Source: Buchnera aphidicola (Schlechtendalia peitan)
Lineage (GTDB): Bacteria > Pseudomonadota > Gammaproteobacteria > Enterobacterales > Enterobacteriaceae
NCBI GenBank assembly: GCA_039830055.1
Contig: CP140043.1
Span: forward strand, 186,001 to 250,000
Length of the DNA stretch: 64,000 nt
Reading direction: 5' to 3'
Shown piece by piece: positions 32,373-42,947 of this stretch (positions within the stretch are counted from its first letter, which is position 1; every line of letters begins with the position of its first letter). The notes under the pieces are model-generated. The model was not told where the DNA came from. It was given only the letters and a program-made list of their open reading frames with translations, and made no database searches. A program made the translations under genes and the position numbers.

Positions 32373-32493
32373 ATGTATTTTTTAAAATTATTTATGTTTT
32401 TTTAATGGTATATTTGTAAAATAGTTTTTATTTAATATATATGTAATCGTTTGCATTAATATGTCTAGTTTTTTCAATTTTATGAAATATTTT

Positions 32494-33099
32494 TTAAATT
32501 AAGTTATTAGATAATTTTAAATAATATTTGTTCAATTTTTGAATGTTTTTTTTTATAGTACTTATTTTTTTTGTATTGTTTATAATATCGTCTGCAATTA
32601 AAAGACGTTCTAAACGAGTTGCTTGAGAAGAAATAATTGATTTAACTTGTATTATGTTAATGTTATCACGTTGTATGGTTCTTGCTATTTGTGTTTTTAC
32701 AGGTACATCTACTAATAAGATTCTATTAGCATATTTACATAAGTTCGTTTCGATTAATAATGGTACTACCCATAAGCACCATGGGTCCTCAATGATTTTT
32801 AATTGTTTTTTCATTATTTCAATGATAATAGGGTGTAATAGATTTTCTAACCATATTTTTTTTGCTTTATTAGAGAATATGTCAGTTTTTAGACGTTTTC
32901 TATCAATTAATTGATGCGTATTCAAAATTTTTATTCCAAATTTTTCTAAAATTTTATGTATGATATTTTGATCATGTTTTAAAATATTTCTTGTGATTGT
33001 ATCAGCGTCAATTACTTTTATACCAATACTTTTAAATAAATTAGATATAGTAGTTTTTCCGCTACCAATCCCTCCAATAAGAGCTACAATGTAAGTCAT
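32494..33099 (-). CDS. coaE: Dephospho-CoA kinase
   Basis: Last step of CoA synthesis, phosphorylating the ribose 3'-OH. The 201 residues begin MTYIVALIGGIGSGKTTISNLF (P-loop at about residues 8-17), followed by DADTITRNIL, PLLIETNLCKYANRILLVDVP and the lid-like QIARTIQRD. It is convergent with secA and divergent from guaC. If panBC are indeed absent, pantothenate must come from elsewhere while this last step is kept (inference). Confidence 0.94.
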   Translation of the reverse strand: MTYIVALIGGIGSGKTTISNLFKSIGIKVIDADTITRNILKHDQNIIHKILEKFGIKILNTHQLIDRKRLKTDIFSNKAKKIWLENLLHPIIIEIMKKQLKIIEDPWCLWVVPLLIETNLCKYANRILLVDVPVKTQIARTIQRDNINIIQVKSIISSQATRLERLLIADDIINNTKKISTIKKNIQKLNKYYLKLSNNLI

Positions 33100-33238
33100 A
33101 AATTTTAAATTCTAAAAGAATATATATTTAACTAAAAATTTTGAAAACATATTTTATTATGTATTAAAAAAGTTTATTGTAAACTAGTTTTTATTAAAAT
33201 AGGAAATGTTTTCATTTGAAAATAGAGATCATTAATTT

Positions 33239-34288
33239 ATGCGTATTGAAGAAGATGTTAAATTGGGATTTAAAGACGTTCTTATACGTCCAAAACGTTC
33301 TATATTAAAAAGTAGATTACAAGTTGATCTTACTCGAAATTTTGTTTTTAAAAACTCAGGAAAATCGTGGACAGGTATCCCGTTAATTGCATCTAATATG
33401 GATACTATAGGAACATTTCGTATGTTACAAGTATTAGCGTCTTTTCATATATTAACTGCAGTACATAAATATTATTCTTATGTACAGTGGAGAAATTTTA
33501 TTTATAGTGTTTCTGATACTATGTTAAAGTATGTCATTGTTTCTACTGGTATGTCAGAAAGCGATTTTATAAAATTAAAAAAAATTTTTTCTTTGTCATC
33601 TAAGCTTCAATATATTTGTATAGATGTTGCTAATGGTTATACTGAACAATTTGTTTCTTTTTTAAAGAAAGTCAGAGAATATTTTCCAGATAAAATTATT
33701 TGTGCAGGAAATGTAGTTACAGGTGAAATGGTTGAAGAATTAATTTTATCTGGTGCTGATATAGTTAAAGTAGGTATTGGTTCTGGATCTGTGTGTACTA
33801 CACGAATAAAAACTGCGATTGGATATCCTCAGTTATCTGCTGTAATTGAATGTTCAGATGCTGCTCATGGATTAGGTGGACAAATTATAAGTGATGGTGG
33901 TTGTATTGTATCAGGAGATATAGCAAAAGCATTTGGAGGAGGATCAGATTTTGTTATGTTAGGTGGAATGTTAGCAGGTCATGATGAGTGTGAAGGATTA
34001 ATTTGTGAAGAAAATAAAAAAAAATATATGATTTTTTATGGTATGAGTTCTAAATCTGCAATGGATCGTTATATTGGAGGTGTAGCTGGATATAAAGCTG
34101 TAGAAGGAAAATCAGTAAAATTATTGTTTCGCGGGACAGTTGATAAAACTATACGAGATATTTTAGGAGGATTACGTTCGACATGCACTTATGTAGGAGC
34201 TTCGAGTTTAAAAGAATTAACAAAACGTACAACGTTTATAAAAGTTTCTGAGCAAGAGAATAAAATATTTAATAAAGAAGAGATATGA
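33239..34288 (+). CDS. guaC: GMP reductase
   Basis: Reductively deaminates GMP to IMP, linking guanine to adenine nucleotide pools. It has 349 residues. The IMPDH/GMPR barrel shows DVLIRPKRS at the start, the active-site Cys in [13 protein letters not shown] (about residue 186), [31 protein letters not shown] and [15 protein letters not shown]. The absence of CBS domains and the GMPR-type start separate it from IMP dehydrogenase (guaB). It is monocistronic. Confidence 0.95.
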   Translation: MRIEEDVKLGFKDVLIRPKRSILKSRLQVDLTRNFVFKNSGKSWTGIPLIASNMDTIGTFRMLQVLASFHILTAVHKYYSYVQWRNFIYSVSDTMLKYVIVSTGMSESDFIKLKKIFSLSSKLQYICIDVANGYTEQFVSFLKKVREYFPDKIICAGNVVTGEMVEELILSGADIVKVGIGSGSVCTTRIKTAIGYPQLSAVIECSDAAHGLGGQIISDGGCIVSGDIAKAFGGGSDFVMLGGMLAGHDECEGLICEENKKKYMIFYGMSSKSAMDRYIGGVAGYKAVEGKSVKLLFRGTVDKTIRDILGGLRSTCTYVGASSLKELTKRTTFIKVSEQENKIFNKEEI

Positions 34289-34856
34289 AATATATTTTAA
34301 AATATATAGAAGCAAATTAGATAAATTTTATATGTACACAACAGCATTTCAACGTATTTTACTGCTATAAATAATTAATTAATATCAATTGTTCATTCAA
34401 TTCATTACATTTTCAAAACTATATTTCATGAGGTTTAATTTGTTTATATTTAATGTAAATCCATAAGATGTATAAATAATTGTCATATTATGATTAATAT
34501 TAATTTCTTTTTTGGTAGTTATTTTATGATTTTTCAATGCTTATTAGACATATAATATTATTTTAAACAATTATGTTTATATAGTAAGTTTGTATTTATC
34601 TTATGTTTTTGAATATGTTAAATATATTTAATTTTGATCTTTTATTTAATTTTTAAAAAATTTTAATTTTGTTAACTCTTTTAAAATTAATTTTAACAAT
34701 TATATTATTTATATTGTGTATTGTTAAAATATTATTGTTTTTATTGTTATGCTTTACAATTTTAAGAACAAATATTCTAATATTTTGTTTTAATCATAAT
34801 AGTAGTAAATAAGTTAACAAGTAGACTATTGATGTAACTTGTGAGGAGCTTTTTAT
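34289..34856. other. Gene-free spacer guaC/aceE
   Basis: About 570 bp of A+T-rich DNA upstream of the pyruvate dehydrogenase operon. No pdhR-like gene is present and no operator was recognised. A strong GAGGAG ribosome binding site precedes aceE at about 34842. Confidence 0.55.
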
Positions 34857-37523
34857 ATGATAAAATCGTTATATAATGATATTGATCCAATTGAAACAGA
34901 TGATTGGATACAAGGAATTGAATCAATTATTCGTGAAGAAGGTATTGAACGAGCGAATTTCATCGTTCATTCTGTTATTACAAGATTAGAAAAAGAAAAT
35001 GTAAAAATTTTAAAAAATGAGATAATTAGTGATTACATTAATACTATATCTGTTTTGGAAGAGCCAACATATCCAGGAAATTTATCTTTAGAATACAAAA
35101 TATATTCTGTAATAAGATGGAATGCAATAATGATTGTTCTTCGTGCATCTAAAAAACAATTAGATTTAGGTGGTCATTTGTCTTCTTTTCAATCAGCAGC
35201 AGCAATCTATGAAGTATGTTTTAATCACTTTTTTCGCGCACATAATAAAAATGATAGTGGGGATTTAGTATATTTTCAAGGACATATTTCTCCAGGAATT
35301 TATGCTCGTGCATTTGTTGAAGGAAGAATAAATGAAAAACAATTAGATAATTTCAGACAAGAAGTAAATGGAAATGGTCTTCCTTCTTATCCACATCCAA
35401 AATGTATGCCTAATTTTTGGCAATTTCCTACAGTATCTATGGGGCTCGGTCCATTATGTGCTATTTATCAAGCAAAGTTTTTAAAATATTTACATAACAG
35501 AGGTTTAAAAAATACTACTAATCAAAAGGTATATGCTTTTTTAGGAGATGGAGAAATGGATGAGCCAGAATCTAAAGGAGCTATTTCTATTGCTTGTCGC
35601 GAAAAATTAGATAATTTAGTATTTGTTGTAAATTGCAATTTGCAAAGATTAGATGGCCCGGTTGTAGGAAATGGGAAAATTATTAATGAATTAGAAAGTA
35701 CTTTTAAAGGTGCCGGTTGGGAAGTAATTAAAGTGATTTGGGGAAGTGAATGGGATGTATTATTGAAAAGGGATACGTCAGGAAAATTAGTACAATTAAT
35801 GAATGAAACTTTAGATGGTGATTATCAGACATTTAAATCTAAAAATGGTGCTTATGTAAGGAAATATTTTTTTGGAAGATATAAAGAGACAATGAATTTG
35901 GTAAAGGATATGACAGACGAACAAATTTGGAATTTAAATAGAGGAGGACATGATTTTAAAAAGATTTATGCTGCTTTTTCTAAAGCTAATACTATTTTAG
36001 GAAAACCAGTAATAATATTAATGCATACAATAAAAGGCTATGGACTTGGTAGTATTGCAGAAGGCAAAAATATTGCTCATCAACTTAAAAAGATGGATAT
36101 GAAAGATATTTATTATATTCGTGATAATTTTTGTATTTCAGTAGAAGACCAAGATCTTAGTTCTTTACCTTATATTACTTTTAATACTAATAGTGAAGAA
36201 TATAAATATTTACATGATCGTAGAAAACAATTAGGAGGATATATTCCTTATCGTTTCTCTAAATTTACCGAAAATCTTAAATTACCAAAACTGAGTGATT
36301 TTGAATCGTTATTAAACGAGCAAAAGAAAAAAATTTCTACTACTATAGCTTTTGTACGAATTTTAAATATTATTTTGAAAAATATTTTTATTAAAGAAAG
36401 AATAGTTCCTATTATTGCAGATGAAGCAAGAACATTTGGAATGGAAGGACTATTTCGTCAGATAGGAATTTATAATATTCATGGTCAACGATATGTTCCT
36501 CAGGATCAAGAACAACTTGCATATTATAGGGAAGATAAAAAAGGTCAAATTTTACAAGAAGGAATTAGTGAATTAGGTGCTTTTTCTTCTTGGTTAGCAG
36601 CAGCAACTTCGTATAGTACTAATAATTTTCCTATGATTCCATTCTATATTTATTATTCAATATTTGGTTTTCAAAGAATAGGAGATATATGTTGGGCAGC
36701 TGGTGATCAACAAGCTAGGGGTTTTTTAATAGGAGGTACATCAGGTAGAACAACGTTAAATGGAGAAGGTTTACAGCATGGAGATGGTCATAGTCATATC
36801 CAAGCGCTAACTATACCAAATTGTGTATCATATAATCCTGCGTATTCATATGAACTTGCAGTTATTATTCAAGATGGATTAAATAGAATGTATGGAGATG
36901 CACAGGAAAATATTTATTATTATATTACTACATTAAACGAAAATTATTCAATGCCTGCTATGCCCATAGGTTCAGAAGAAGGAATTCGAAGAGGAATATA
37001 TAAATTAAAAAGTGTAGGAAATACTAAAATTAAAGTGCAATTATTGGGTTCAGGATCTATTTTACAATGTGTATGTAAAGCTTCCGAAATATTACTAAAT
37101 CAATATAACATTAGTTCAGATATTTATAGTGTAACATCTTTTACAGAATTAGCTAGGAATGGACAAGATTGTGAACGATGGAATTTATTACATCCAACTA
37201 CTAAAAATAAAAAAATTCCTTATATTTCAAAGATAATACACGACTTACCAACTATTGCTGTCACGGATTATATGAAACTTTTTGCTGAACAAGTTAGAGC
37301 TTATATACCTGGGATTAGTTATTACGTATTAGGTACAGATGGTTTCGGACGGTCTGATAGTAGAAAAAATTTACGTCAGTATTTTGAAATTGATGAGTAT
37401 TATATAGTACTTGCTTCTTTAGTAGAATTGTCTAAAATTAATAATTTTGATAAAAATAATATTATTGATGCAATTAGCCAATTTAATATTGATATAAGCA
37501 AAGTAAATCCAAGATTAGCATAG
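34857..37523 (+). CDS. aceE: Pyruvate dehydrogenase E1 component
   Basis: Thiamine-diphosphate enzyme that decarboxylates pyruvate and passes the acetyl group to AceF. The homodimeric-type E1 has 888 residues, as in enterobacteria. Visible: the ThDP motif GDGEMDEPESKGAISIACREKLDN ending in NCN, GHISPGIYARAF, and GLQHGDGHSHIQ in the middle domain. It is 8 bp ahead of aceF in an aceE-aceF-lpd operon. GAGGAGC before the ATG is a good Shine-Dalgarno. Confidence 0.97.
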   Translation: MIKSLYNDIDPIETDDWIQGIESIIREEGIERANFIVHSVITRLEKENVKILKNEIISDYINTISVLEEPTYPGNLSLEYKIYSVIRWNAIMIVLRASKKQLDLGGHLSSFQSAAAIYEVCFNHFFRAHNKNDSGDLVYFQGHISPGIYARAFVEGRINEKQLDNFRQEVNGNGLPSYPHPKCMPNFWQFPTVSMGLGPLCAIYQAKFLKYLHNRGLKNTTNQKVYAFLGDGEMDEPESKGAISIACREKLDNLVFVVNCNLQRLDGPVVGNGKIINELESTFKGAGWEVIKVIWGSEWDVLLKRDTSGKLVQLMNETLDGDYQTFKSKNGAYVRKYFFGRYKETMNLVKDMTDEQIWNLNRGGHDFKKIYAAFSKANTILGKPVIILMHTIKGYGLGSIAEGKNIAHQLKKMDMKDIYYIRDNFCISVEDQDLSSLPYITFNTNSEEYKYLHDRRKQLGGYIPYRFSKFTENLKLPKLSDFESLLNEQKKKISTTIAFVRILNIILKNIFIKERIVPIIADEARTFGMEGLFRQIGIYNIHGQRYVPQDQEQLAYYREDKKGQILQEGISELGAFSSWLAAATSYSTNNFPMIPFYIYYSIFGFQRIGDICWAAGDQQARGFLIGGTSGRTTLNGEGLQHGDGHSHIQALTIPNCVSYNPAYSYELAVIIQDGLNRMYGDAQENIYYYITTLNENYSMPAMPIGSEEGIRRGIYKLKSVGNTKIKVQLLGSGSILQCVCKASEILLNQYNISSDIYSVTSFTELARNGQDCERWNLLHPTTKNKKIPYISKIIHDLPTIAVTDYMKLFAEQVRAYIPGISYYVLGTDGFGRSDSRKNLRQYFEIDEYYIVLASLVELSKINNFDKNNIIDAISQFNIDISKVNPRLA

Positions 37524-37531
37524 GAGATATA

Positions 37532-38788
37532 ATGGATATTAAAGTTTCAGTTCCTGATATCGGTATAGATGGAGTAGAAGTTATTGAAATATTAATTAAA
37601 ATAGGAGATATCGTAAATAAAGATGACACTTTAATTATTGTTGAAGGGGAAAAAGCATCAATAGAAATTCCATCAAAAGATTCTGGAGTGGTGAAGTCCA
37701 TTCTAGTTAAAATAGGACAAACGGTAAAAACTGGTTCTTTAATTGTTATACTTACAGCAATTAAAAATAACAATCAATCAAGTCAAACTAAGTTAGTTTG
37801 TATAGATAATATAAATTCTAATGTAAAAGTGGATAATTATAACAATTTTTTATTTAGTAAAAGTAGTAGTAATAATAAAGTTTTAATACATGCAACTCCT
37901 ACTATTCGAAGATTAGCGAGAAAATTAAATATTAATTTAGAAAAAATAACAGGTAGTGGTAGGAAAGGTCGAATTATAAAAGAAGATATCATATCATGTA
38001 CCGAGAAAATGTTAAATAATGTACAAGATCATACGGATAGAAGTATCGTGAAAGATTTTTTTAATAATGATTCTAATGTTTCAAAGGAAATACAAGAGTT
38101 GTATTTAACAAAGATACAACAAGCTTCTGGAAAAAACTTATCTAAAAGTTGGTCTATTATTCCGCATGTAACACAATTTGAAGATTCAGATATTACAGAT
38201 TTAGAAAAATTTCGAAAAGAATATAATATTGGATTAAATGAGAATAGTTCTAATGTAAGATTAACTGTACTTATTTTTGTTATAAAAGTAGTAGCAAAAT
38301 CGTTAAGAGTTTTTCCTAAATTTAATAGTGTTTTATATTCTAATACTAAGCATAAGTTAATATTAAATAAAAGTATTAATATAGGTATTGCAGTAAACAC
38401 TAAAAATGGTTTATTGGTACCTATCATTAATGATGTTGATAAAAAAGATTTATCAACTCTGTCTATTGAATTAAGTTTATTATCTAAAAAAGCTAAATCA
38501 GGACATTTAAGTGTAAAAAATACGATTAGTAGTGGTTTTACTATTTCTAATTTAGGTGGAATTGGTGGTACAGGATTTACACCTATTATAAATAGTCCAG
38601 AAGTAGCTATTCTTGGTATGTCTAAGGCTGTGATAAAACCTCAATGGAATGGGAAAGAATTTATACCTCGTTTAATATTGCCATTATCATTATCTTATGA
38701 TCATCGTGCTATTGATGGAGTAGAAGCTGTACAATTTATTACTTCTATCAGTAAGTTATTATCAGATGTTAGATTATTAATGATTTAA
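37532..38788 (+). CDS. aceF: Pyruvate dehydrogenase E2, dihydrolipoyl acetyltransferase, one lipoyl domain
   Basis: Core of the complex, moving acetyl groups to CoA. The 418 residues have a single N-terminal lipoyl domain with the lipoyl Lys in EGEKASIEIPS (about residue 45), an E1/E3-binding domain ATPTIRRLARKLNINLEKITGSGRKGRI (about 115-145), and the acetyltransferase domain ending LSYDHRAIDGVEA with the catalytic His/Asp. E. coli has three lipoyl domains, so two repeats are gone while linkers and catalytic core remain. Confidence 0.96.
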   Translation: MDIKVSVPDIGIDGVEVIEILIKIGDIVNKDDTLIIVEGEKASIEIPSKDSGVVKSILVKIGQTVKTGSLIVILTAIKNNNQSSQTKLVCIDNINSNVKVDNYNNFLFSKSSSNNKVLIHATPTIRRLARKLNINLEKITGSGRKGRIIKEDIISCTEKMLNNVQDHTDRSIVKDFFNNDSNVSKEIQELYLTKIQQASGKNLSKSWSIIPHVTQFEDSDITDLEKFRKEYNIGLNENSSNVRLTVLIFVIKVVAKSLRVFPKFNSVLYSNTKHKLILNKSINIGIAVNTKNGLLVPIINDVDKKDLSTLSIELSLLSKKAKSGHLSVKNTISSGFTISNLGGIGGTGFTPIINSPEVAILGMSKAVIKPQWNGKEFIPRLILPLSLSYDHRAIDGVEAVQFITSISKLLSDVRLLMI

Positions 38789-38894
38789 ATTATTTAATTT
38801 AATTTTTGTAAAGATAATATCTTAAATCTTTGATTCTATATTAAGTATTTTTTAAAAATATTAATTTTTGAGTAAATTTAAAATAGGTGAAAAC

Positions 38895-40316
38895 ATGTCA
38901 TACACAGAAATACAAACTCAAGTAGTGGTTATTGGATCTGGACCTTCAGGATATTCTGCAGCATTTCGGTGTTCGGATTTAGGATTAAATACTATTTTAG
39001 TAGAAAAATATAATAATTTAGGTGGAGTGTGTCTAAATGTTGGTTGTATTCCATCTAAATCTTTATTACATATAGCAAAAGTTATAAAAGACGCAAGAAA
39101 TCTGTCTAACATAGGTGTAAAATTTTTAGAACCTATAATAGATGTAAAAAAAATCTGTCAATGGAAGGAAAAAATTATTAGTGATTTAAATCGTGGTATA
39201 AGGAATATGGCAGATAAAAGAAATGTGAAAATTATTTTTGGGACTGCTAGATTTTTAAATAAACATAGTATTTGCATTGAAGGAGAACAAGAAAATTTTA
39301 TTGTTTCTTTTGAAAATATTATCCTAGCATTAGGATCTTCTTCTAGAAAACTGTCTTATGTTCCATCTAATGATATTAGAATATGGGATTCTACTTCTGC
39401 TTTATCTATTCCTAGCATACCAAAGAACTTATTAATAATTGGTTCTGGTATAATTGGTTTGGAAATGGCTACTGTATATAGTTCTTTAGGATCTCAAGTA
39501 GATATTATAGATAATTCTAAAAATTTATTATCACATTTAGATAGAGATATCGTTAATGTATTTTGTAAAGCTATAAATAACGATTTTAATATTTTTTTAA
39601 ATTCTGAAATTAGCAAAATTGAATCTAATGAAAGAGGGCTATTAGTTTCAAAAAATGTTAATCATAGTGTTAAAAAAGTTAAGTTATATGATGCTATTTT
39701 GGTTTCAGTAGGAAGAGTTCCTAATTTAAGTGTTTTAGAGATTGAGAAAGTAGGATTGAAAGTAAATAGTAATGGATTTCTTATAGTAAATAATAAATTA
39801 CAAACTAATATACCTAATATATACGCTGTTGGTGATATTGTAGGACAACCAATGTTAGCCCATAAGGGAATGCATCAGGGACGTTTAGTAGCTGAAATTA
39901 TTGCTGGTAAGAACCATTATTTTAATCCTTATGTAATTCCATGCATATTATATACTGATCCAGAAATTGCTTGGGTAGGCATTACAGAGCAGGAGGCTAT
40001 TAAGAATAATTTAAATTATGAAAGCGCAGTTTTTTCTTGGAATTCTTTAGGAAAGGCAGTTGCTTCTAATCATTCTAATGGAATGACTAAATTAATTTTT
40101 GATATAAAAACCAATAAAGTTATAGGCGGTTCTATAGTTGGTAGTAATGCTGGTGAATTGTTAGGAGAAATTGGGTTAGCAATTGAAATGGGATGTGATG
40201 CAGAAGATATTGCATTAACTATACATGCACACCCCACTTTACACGAATCTATAAATTTATCGGCACAAATTTTTCAAGGCACAGTTACTGATGTGATAAA
40301 TATAAAGAAAAATTAA
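38895..40316 (+). CDS. lpd: Dihydrolipoamide dehydrogenase (E3)
   Basis: Flavoprotein that reoxidises the lipoyl groups of AceF with NAD+. From ATG 38895 it has 473 residues: FAD motif VVVIGSGPSGYSAAF, redox disulfide GGVCLNVGCIPSK, NAD motif IIGSGIIGLEMA, GDIVGQPMLAHKG, and the catalytic HAHPTLHES. ATG 38895 is chosen over the in-frame TTG at 38868 because AGGTGA lies just before it and the protein then starts MSYTEIQTQVVV like the family. It is the third gene of the PDH operon. Confidence 0.96.
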   Translation: MSYTEIQTQVVVIGSGPSGYSAAFRCSDLGLNTILVEKYNNLGGVCLNVGCIPSKSLLHIAKVIKDARNLSNIGVKFLEPIIDVKKICQWKEKIISDLNRGIRNMADKRNVKIIFGTARFLNKHSICIEGEQENFIVSFENIILALGSSSRKLSYVPSNDIRIWDSTSALSIPSIPKNLLIIGSGIIGLEMATVYSSLGSQVDIIDNSKNLLSHLDRDIVNVFCKAINNDFNIFLNSEISKIESNERGLLVSKNVNHSVKKVKLYDAILVSVGRVPNLSVLEIEKVGLKVNSNGFLIVNNKLQTNIPNIYAVGDIVGQPMLAHKGMHQGRLVAEIIAGKNHYFNPYVIPCILYTDPEIAWVGITEQEAIKNNLNYESAVFSWNSLGKAVASNHSNGMTKLIFDIKTNKVIGGSIVGSNAGELLGEIGLAIEMGCDAEDIALTIHAHPTLHESINLSAQIFQGTVTDVINIKKN

Positions 40317-40457
40317 TATTAATTTTTTATCGTATATTGTATATTTATTTTTTGTTTTTTTTAAAATGAATTATATATTTCACTGTGTATAAGATTTTCA
40401 AGAGTGAAAGTAATGGTAATAGTAATATTTAACAAATTTTAAAAAATAGTAAAATTT

Positions 40458-41177
40458 TTAAAATTTATATAAGTTATATAAATTGTCTAGTAAAATTTGA
40501 ATAATTTTTGAACATTGTTGTGATGCTAAGTTAATACATTTCTCAAAATTTCTCAAAGCAAAATTATCTGAATGATCTGATATAGATTTGACAATTAAAA
40601 AAGGTTTTTTAAATTGGTAGCATACTTGAGCAATTGCTGTTGATTCCATGTCTACGGCAATTGCTGCTGGAAAATTTCTTTTTAAGGTATTACGAAATCT
40701 TTTTTGGTTAATAAATGAATCTCCACTTATTATAAGATTTTTTTTATAATTTATTTTAGAACTTACCATACATTTTTCAGTTAATGTGACCATGTAGTCA
40801 TTTGTACAAAACAATTTAGGAAAATTTTGCATTTGTCCTAAGCTATAACCGAAAGCAGTTAAATTAACATCATGATAGCATGTACTACTAGGTAACACTA
40901 TATCTCCGGGTTTTAGTTCTTTATCTAAACTCCCTGCTGCTCCAATATTAATAATTACATTTGGTTTATATAATTGTATTAACATAGTACATGTTATGCT
41001 AGCTGAAACTTTTCCAACTCCTGATTTTATTAATACAATTTTTATGTTATTTAATGTTCCTATGTGAAATTTTGTATTAAAAATCGTTATAGTTTGGTAA
41101 GTTTGTATCTTTTTTTTTAAAAACTTAATTTCTTGATCTAGAGCACCAATAATTCCAATTACAATATTGTTTTTCAC
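40458..41177 (-). CDS. mtnN: 5'-methylthioadenosine/S-adenosylhomocysteine nucleosidase
   Basis: Cleaves MTA and SAH to adenine and a thioribose/ribosyl-homocysteine, removing inhibitory SAM by-products (also called pfs). It has GIIGALDQEIKFL near the start, INIGAAGSLDKELKPGDIVL, SGDSFIN and AVDMESTAIAQVC with the substrate-binding Met-Glu. The start is set at GTG 41177 (KNNIVIGIIGAL), which avoids overlapping erpA; the longer open frame to 41288 would read inside erpA. No Shine-Dalgarno is obvious before the GTG. Length is then 239 residues, near the family norm. It is downstream of erpA. Confidence 0.93.
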   Translation of the reverse strand: MKNNIVIGIIGALDQEIKFLKKKIQTYQTITIFNTKFHIGTLNNIKIVLIKSGVGKVSASITCTMLIQLYKPNVIINIGAAGSLDKELKPGDIVLPSSTCYHDVNLTAFGYSLGQMQNFPKLFCTNDYMVTLTEKCMVSSKINYKKNLIISGDSFINQKRFRNTLKRNFPAAIAVDMESTAIAQVCYQFKKPFLIVKSISDHSDNFALRNFEKCINLASQQCSKIIQILLDNLYNLYKF

Positions 41178-41214
41178 TTTTTTTTTATTATAAAATTTGG
41201 AGATAATCGTTGTA

Positions 41215-41558
41215 TTAAACACTAAATGAAGTTCCACAACTGCAAGTAGTTTTTGCTTTAGGATTAAATATAATAAATTTTGAACCATTTAAATCTTCTT
41301 GATAATCTATTTTTCCACCAATTAAGTATTGAAAGCTAATAGGATCAACAATAATAGATACGCCTAATTTAGTAATTATTATATCATCATTATTTGTTTT
41401 TTTATCAAATTTAAAATTATATTGAAAACCACTACATCCACCTCCAGTAATATATATTCTTAATTTAAGATCAGACACGTTTTTTTTTTAGTGATAAAAT
41501 AAATTTGTTTTATAGCTTTTTCAGAAATCGACAACGATGGTTCGATGTTGTGTATCAT
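41215..41558 (-). CDS. erpA: A-type Fe-S insertion protein ErpA, frameshifted in an A10 tract
   Basis: Carries iron-sulfur clusters to apo-proteins. The C-terminal 86 residues (from about 41478) hold all three cluster cysteines: [13 protein letters not shown] and [10 protein letters not shown] family start lies upstream in another frame: ATG 41558 gives [21 protein letters not shown], matching the N-terminal helix, and breaks in ten A's (coding strand) at 41489-41480. Eleven A's would read [24 protein letters not shown] at 41478 could start a shortened form. In E. coli erpA is essential, so slippage rescue or sequence error is more likely than loss. Confidence 0.87.
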
Positions 41559-41755
41559 ATAATTATACGTCCAATTTGCAGTTAATATATTTGTTATTTT
41601 TTAATATGTTAGTATTCAGTATTTTTATAAATAGACCTTAATTTTTTACGATACATATAAATATTTTCAGTGTATACTTATAAAATATAAGATTTTTTAT
41701 TTATTGAATGTTTTTAAATATTTTAAATTTTTATTTAAAATAGTATTAACAGCCT

Positions 41756-42916
41756 TTATTTGGATTTTCTTCTTAAAAAAGTTGGAATATCTAAATAGTT
41801 AATGTTTTCTTCTTGTAATAGTGTGTTATTATTGATATTTTTTTTATTTTCTGCGTCGATATTTATTTTTTTATTTAAATTTTTATAATATTTTTGTTCA
41901 AAAGTTTTTGATGTATTATTAAAGTATGAATTTTTTGAAACGTGTAAATCTATAGATCTTTTTTCTATTTCAATGCCTGTAGCTACTACTGTAACACGAA
42001 GAGTGTCATTCATATCTGTATCTAATGATGTCCCGATCACTACGGTAGCATTATCTGAAGCAAAAGAACGAATAATGTTTCCTACAGTTTCAAATTCGTC
42101 AAGTTTCATATTAAATCCAGATGTAATATTTACTAGTACTCCCTGTGCTCCAGACAAATTAATATCTTCTAGTAAAGGACTGGAAATAGCAATTTCTGCT
42201 GCTTCTTTAGCTCTATTTTCTTCACAAGAAACTCCAGTTCCCATCATAGCATATCCCATTTCAGACATTACAGTACGTATATCTGCAAAATCTACGTTTA
42301 TTAAACCAGGTTTGGTAATTAATTCTGCTATTCCCTGCACTGCTCCTTTTAATATGTTATTTGCTGAACTAAAGGCATCTAATAACGAAATACCTTTATT
42401 TAAGACTTTTAATAGTTTGTCATTAGGAATAATAATAAGAGAATCAACGTATTTTGATAGTTCTGTAATACCTTGATTTGCATAAATCATTCTTTTTTTA
42501 CCTTCAAAATTAAATGGTTTAGTTACTACAGCTACTGTTAAAATCCCCAGTTCTTTTGTAATTTCTGCAATAACTGGTGCTGCACCTGTTCCTGTTCCTC
42601 CTCCCATTCCAGATGCTATAAAAACCATATCTGAACCTTCTAATACTGATTTTAAATGTTCTCTATCTTCTTCAGCTGCATTTCGCCCTACTTTAGGATT
42701 AGCTCCAGCTCCTAAACCTTTTGTAATATGATTACCAATTTGTATAGTTTTTCCAACTTCAATTTTTCTTAATGCTTGTGTGTCTGTATTAATAGCTATA
42801 AATTCTACACCTTCAATTCGTTCTCTAACCATATGTTCAACTGCATTACCTCCACCACCTCCTACACCAATTACTCTAATTATTGCGTCGTTATTTTTTT
42901 CTACAGGTTCAAACAT
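41756..42916 (-). CDS. ftsZ: Cell division protein FtsZ
   Basis: Tubulin-like GTPase forming the division ring. The 386 residues contain the N-terminal [13 protein letters not shown], the tubulin signature [12 protein letters not shown] (about residues 104-115), T7 loop region [11 protein letters not shown], a variable Asn/Lys-rich linker and the C-terminal peptide [12 protein letters not shown] that binds FtsA. It closes the division and cell wall cluster, 31 bp after ftsA. Confidence 0.98.
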   Translation of the reverse strand: MFEPVEKNNDAIIRVIGVGGGGGNAVEHMVRERIEGVEFIAINTDTQALRKIEVGKTIQIGNHITKGLGAGANPKVGRNAAEEDREHLKSVLEGSDMVFIASGMGGGTGTGAAPVIAEITKELGILTVAVVTKPFNFEGKKRMIYANQGITELSKYVDSLIIIPNDKLLKVLNKGISLLDAFSSANNILKGAVQGIAELITKPGLINVDFADIRTVMSEMGYAMMGTGVSCEENRAKEAAEIAISSPLLEDINLSGAQGVLVNITSGFNMKLDEFETVGNIIRSFASDNATVVIGTSLDTDMNDTLRVTVVATGIEIEKRSIDLHVSKNSYFNNTSKTFEQKYYKNLNKKINIDAENKKNINNNTLLQEENINYLDIPTFLRRKSK

Positions 42917-42947
42917 AATTTGATATCCATTATTTTTTTATTAATGA

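Noticed and set aside
38868..38894. lpd starting at TTG 38868
   Set aside because: The extra residues are not in the family, and a good ribosome site precedes ATG 38895.
40309..40329. Palindrome AAAATTAATATTAATTTT at the lpd end as a terminator
   Set aside because: Purely A/T with no loop; such palindromes are expected by chance in this composition.
41178..41288. Longer mtnN starting at ATG 41288
   Set aside because: The extra 37 residues lie inside the erpA coding region in another frame and have no counterpart in the MtnN family.
41973..42476. 167-codon plus-strand ORF inside ftsZ
   Set aside because: Antisense shadow of a strongly conserved gene; composition is the mirror of FtsZ codons and no motif is present.
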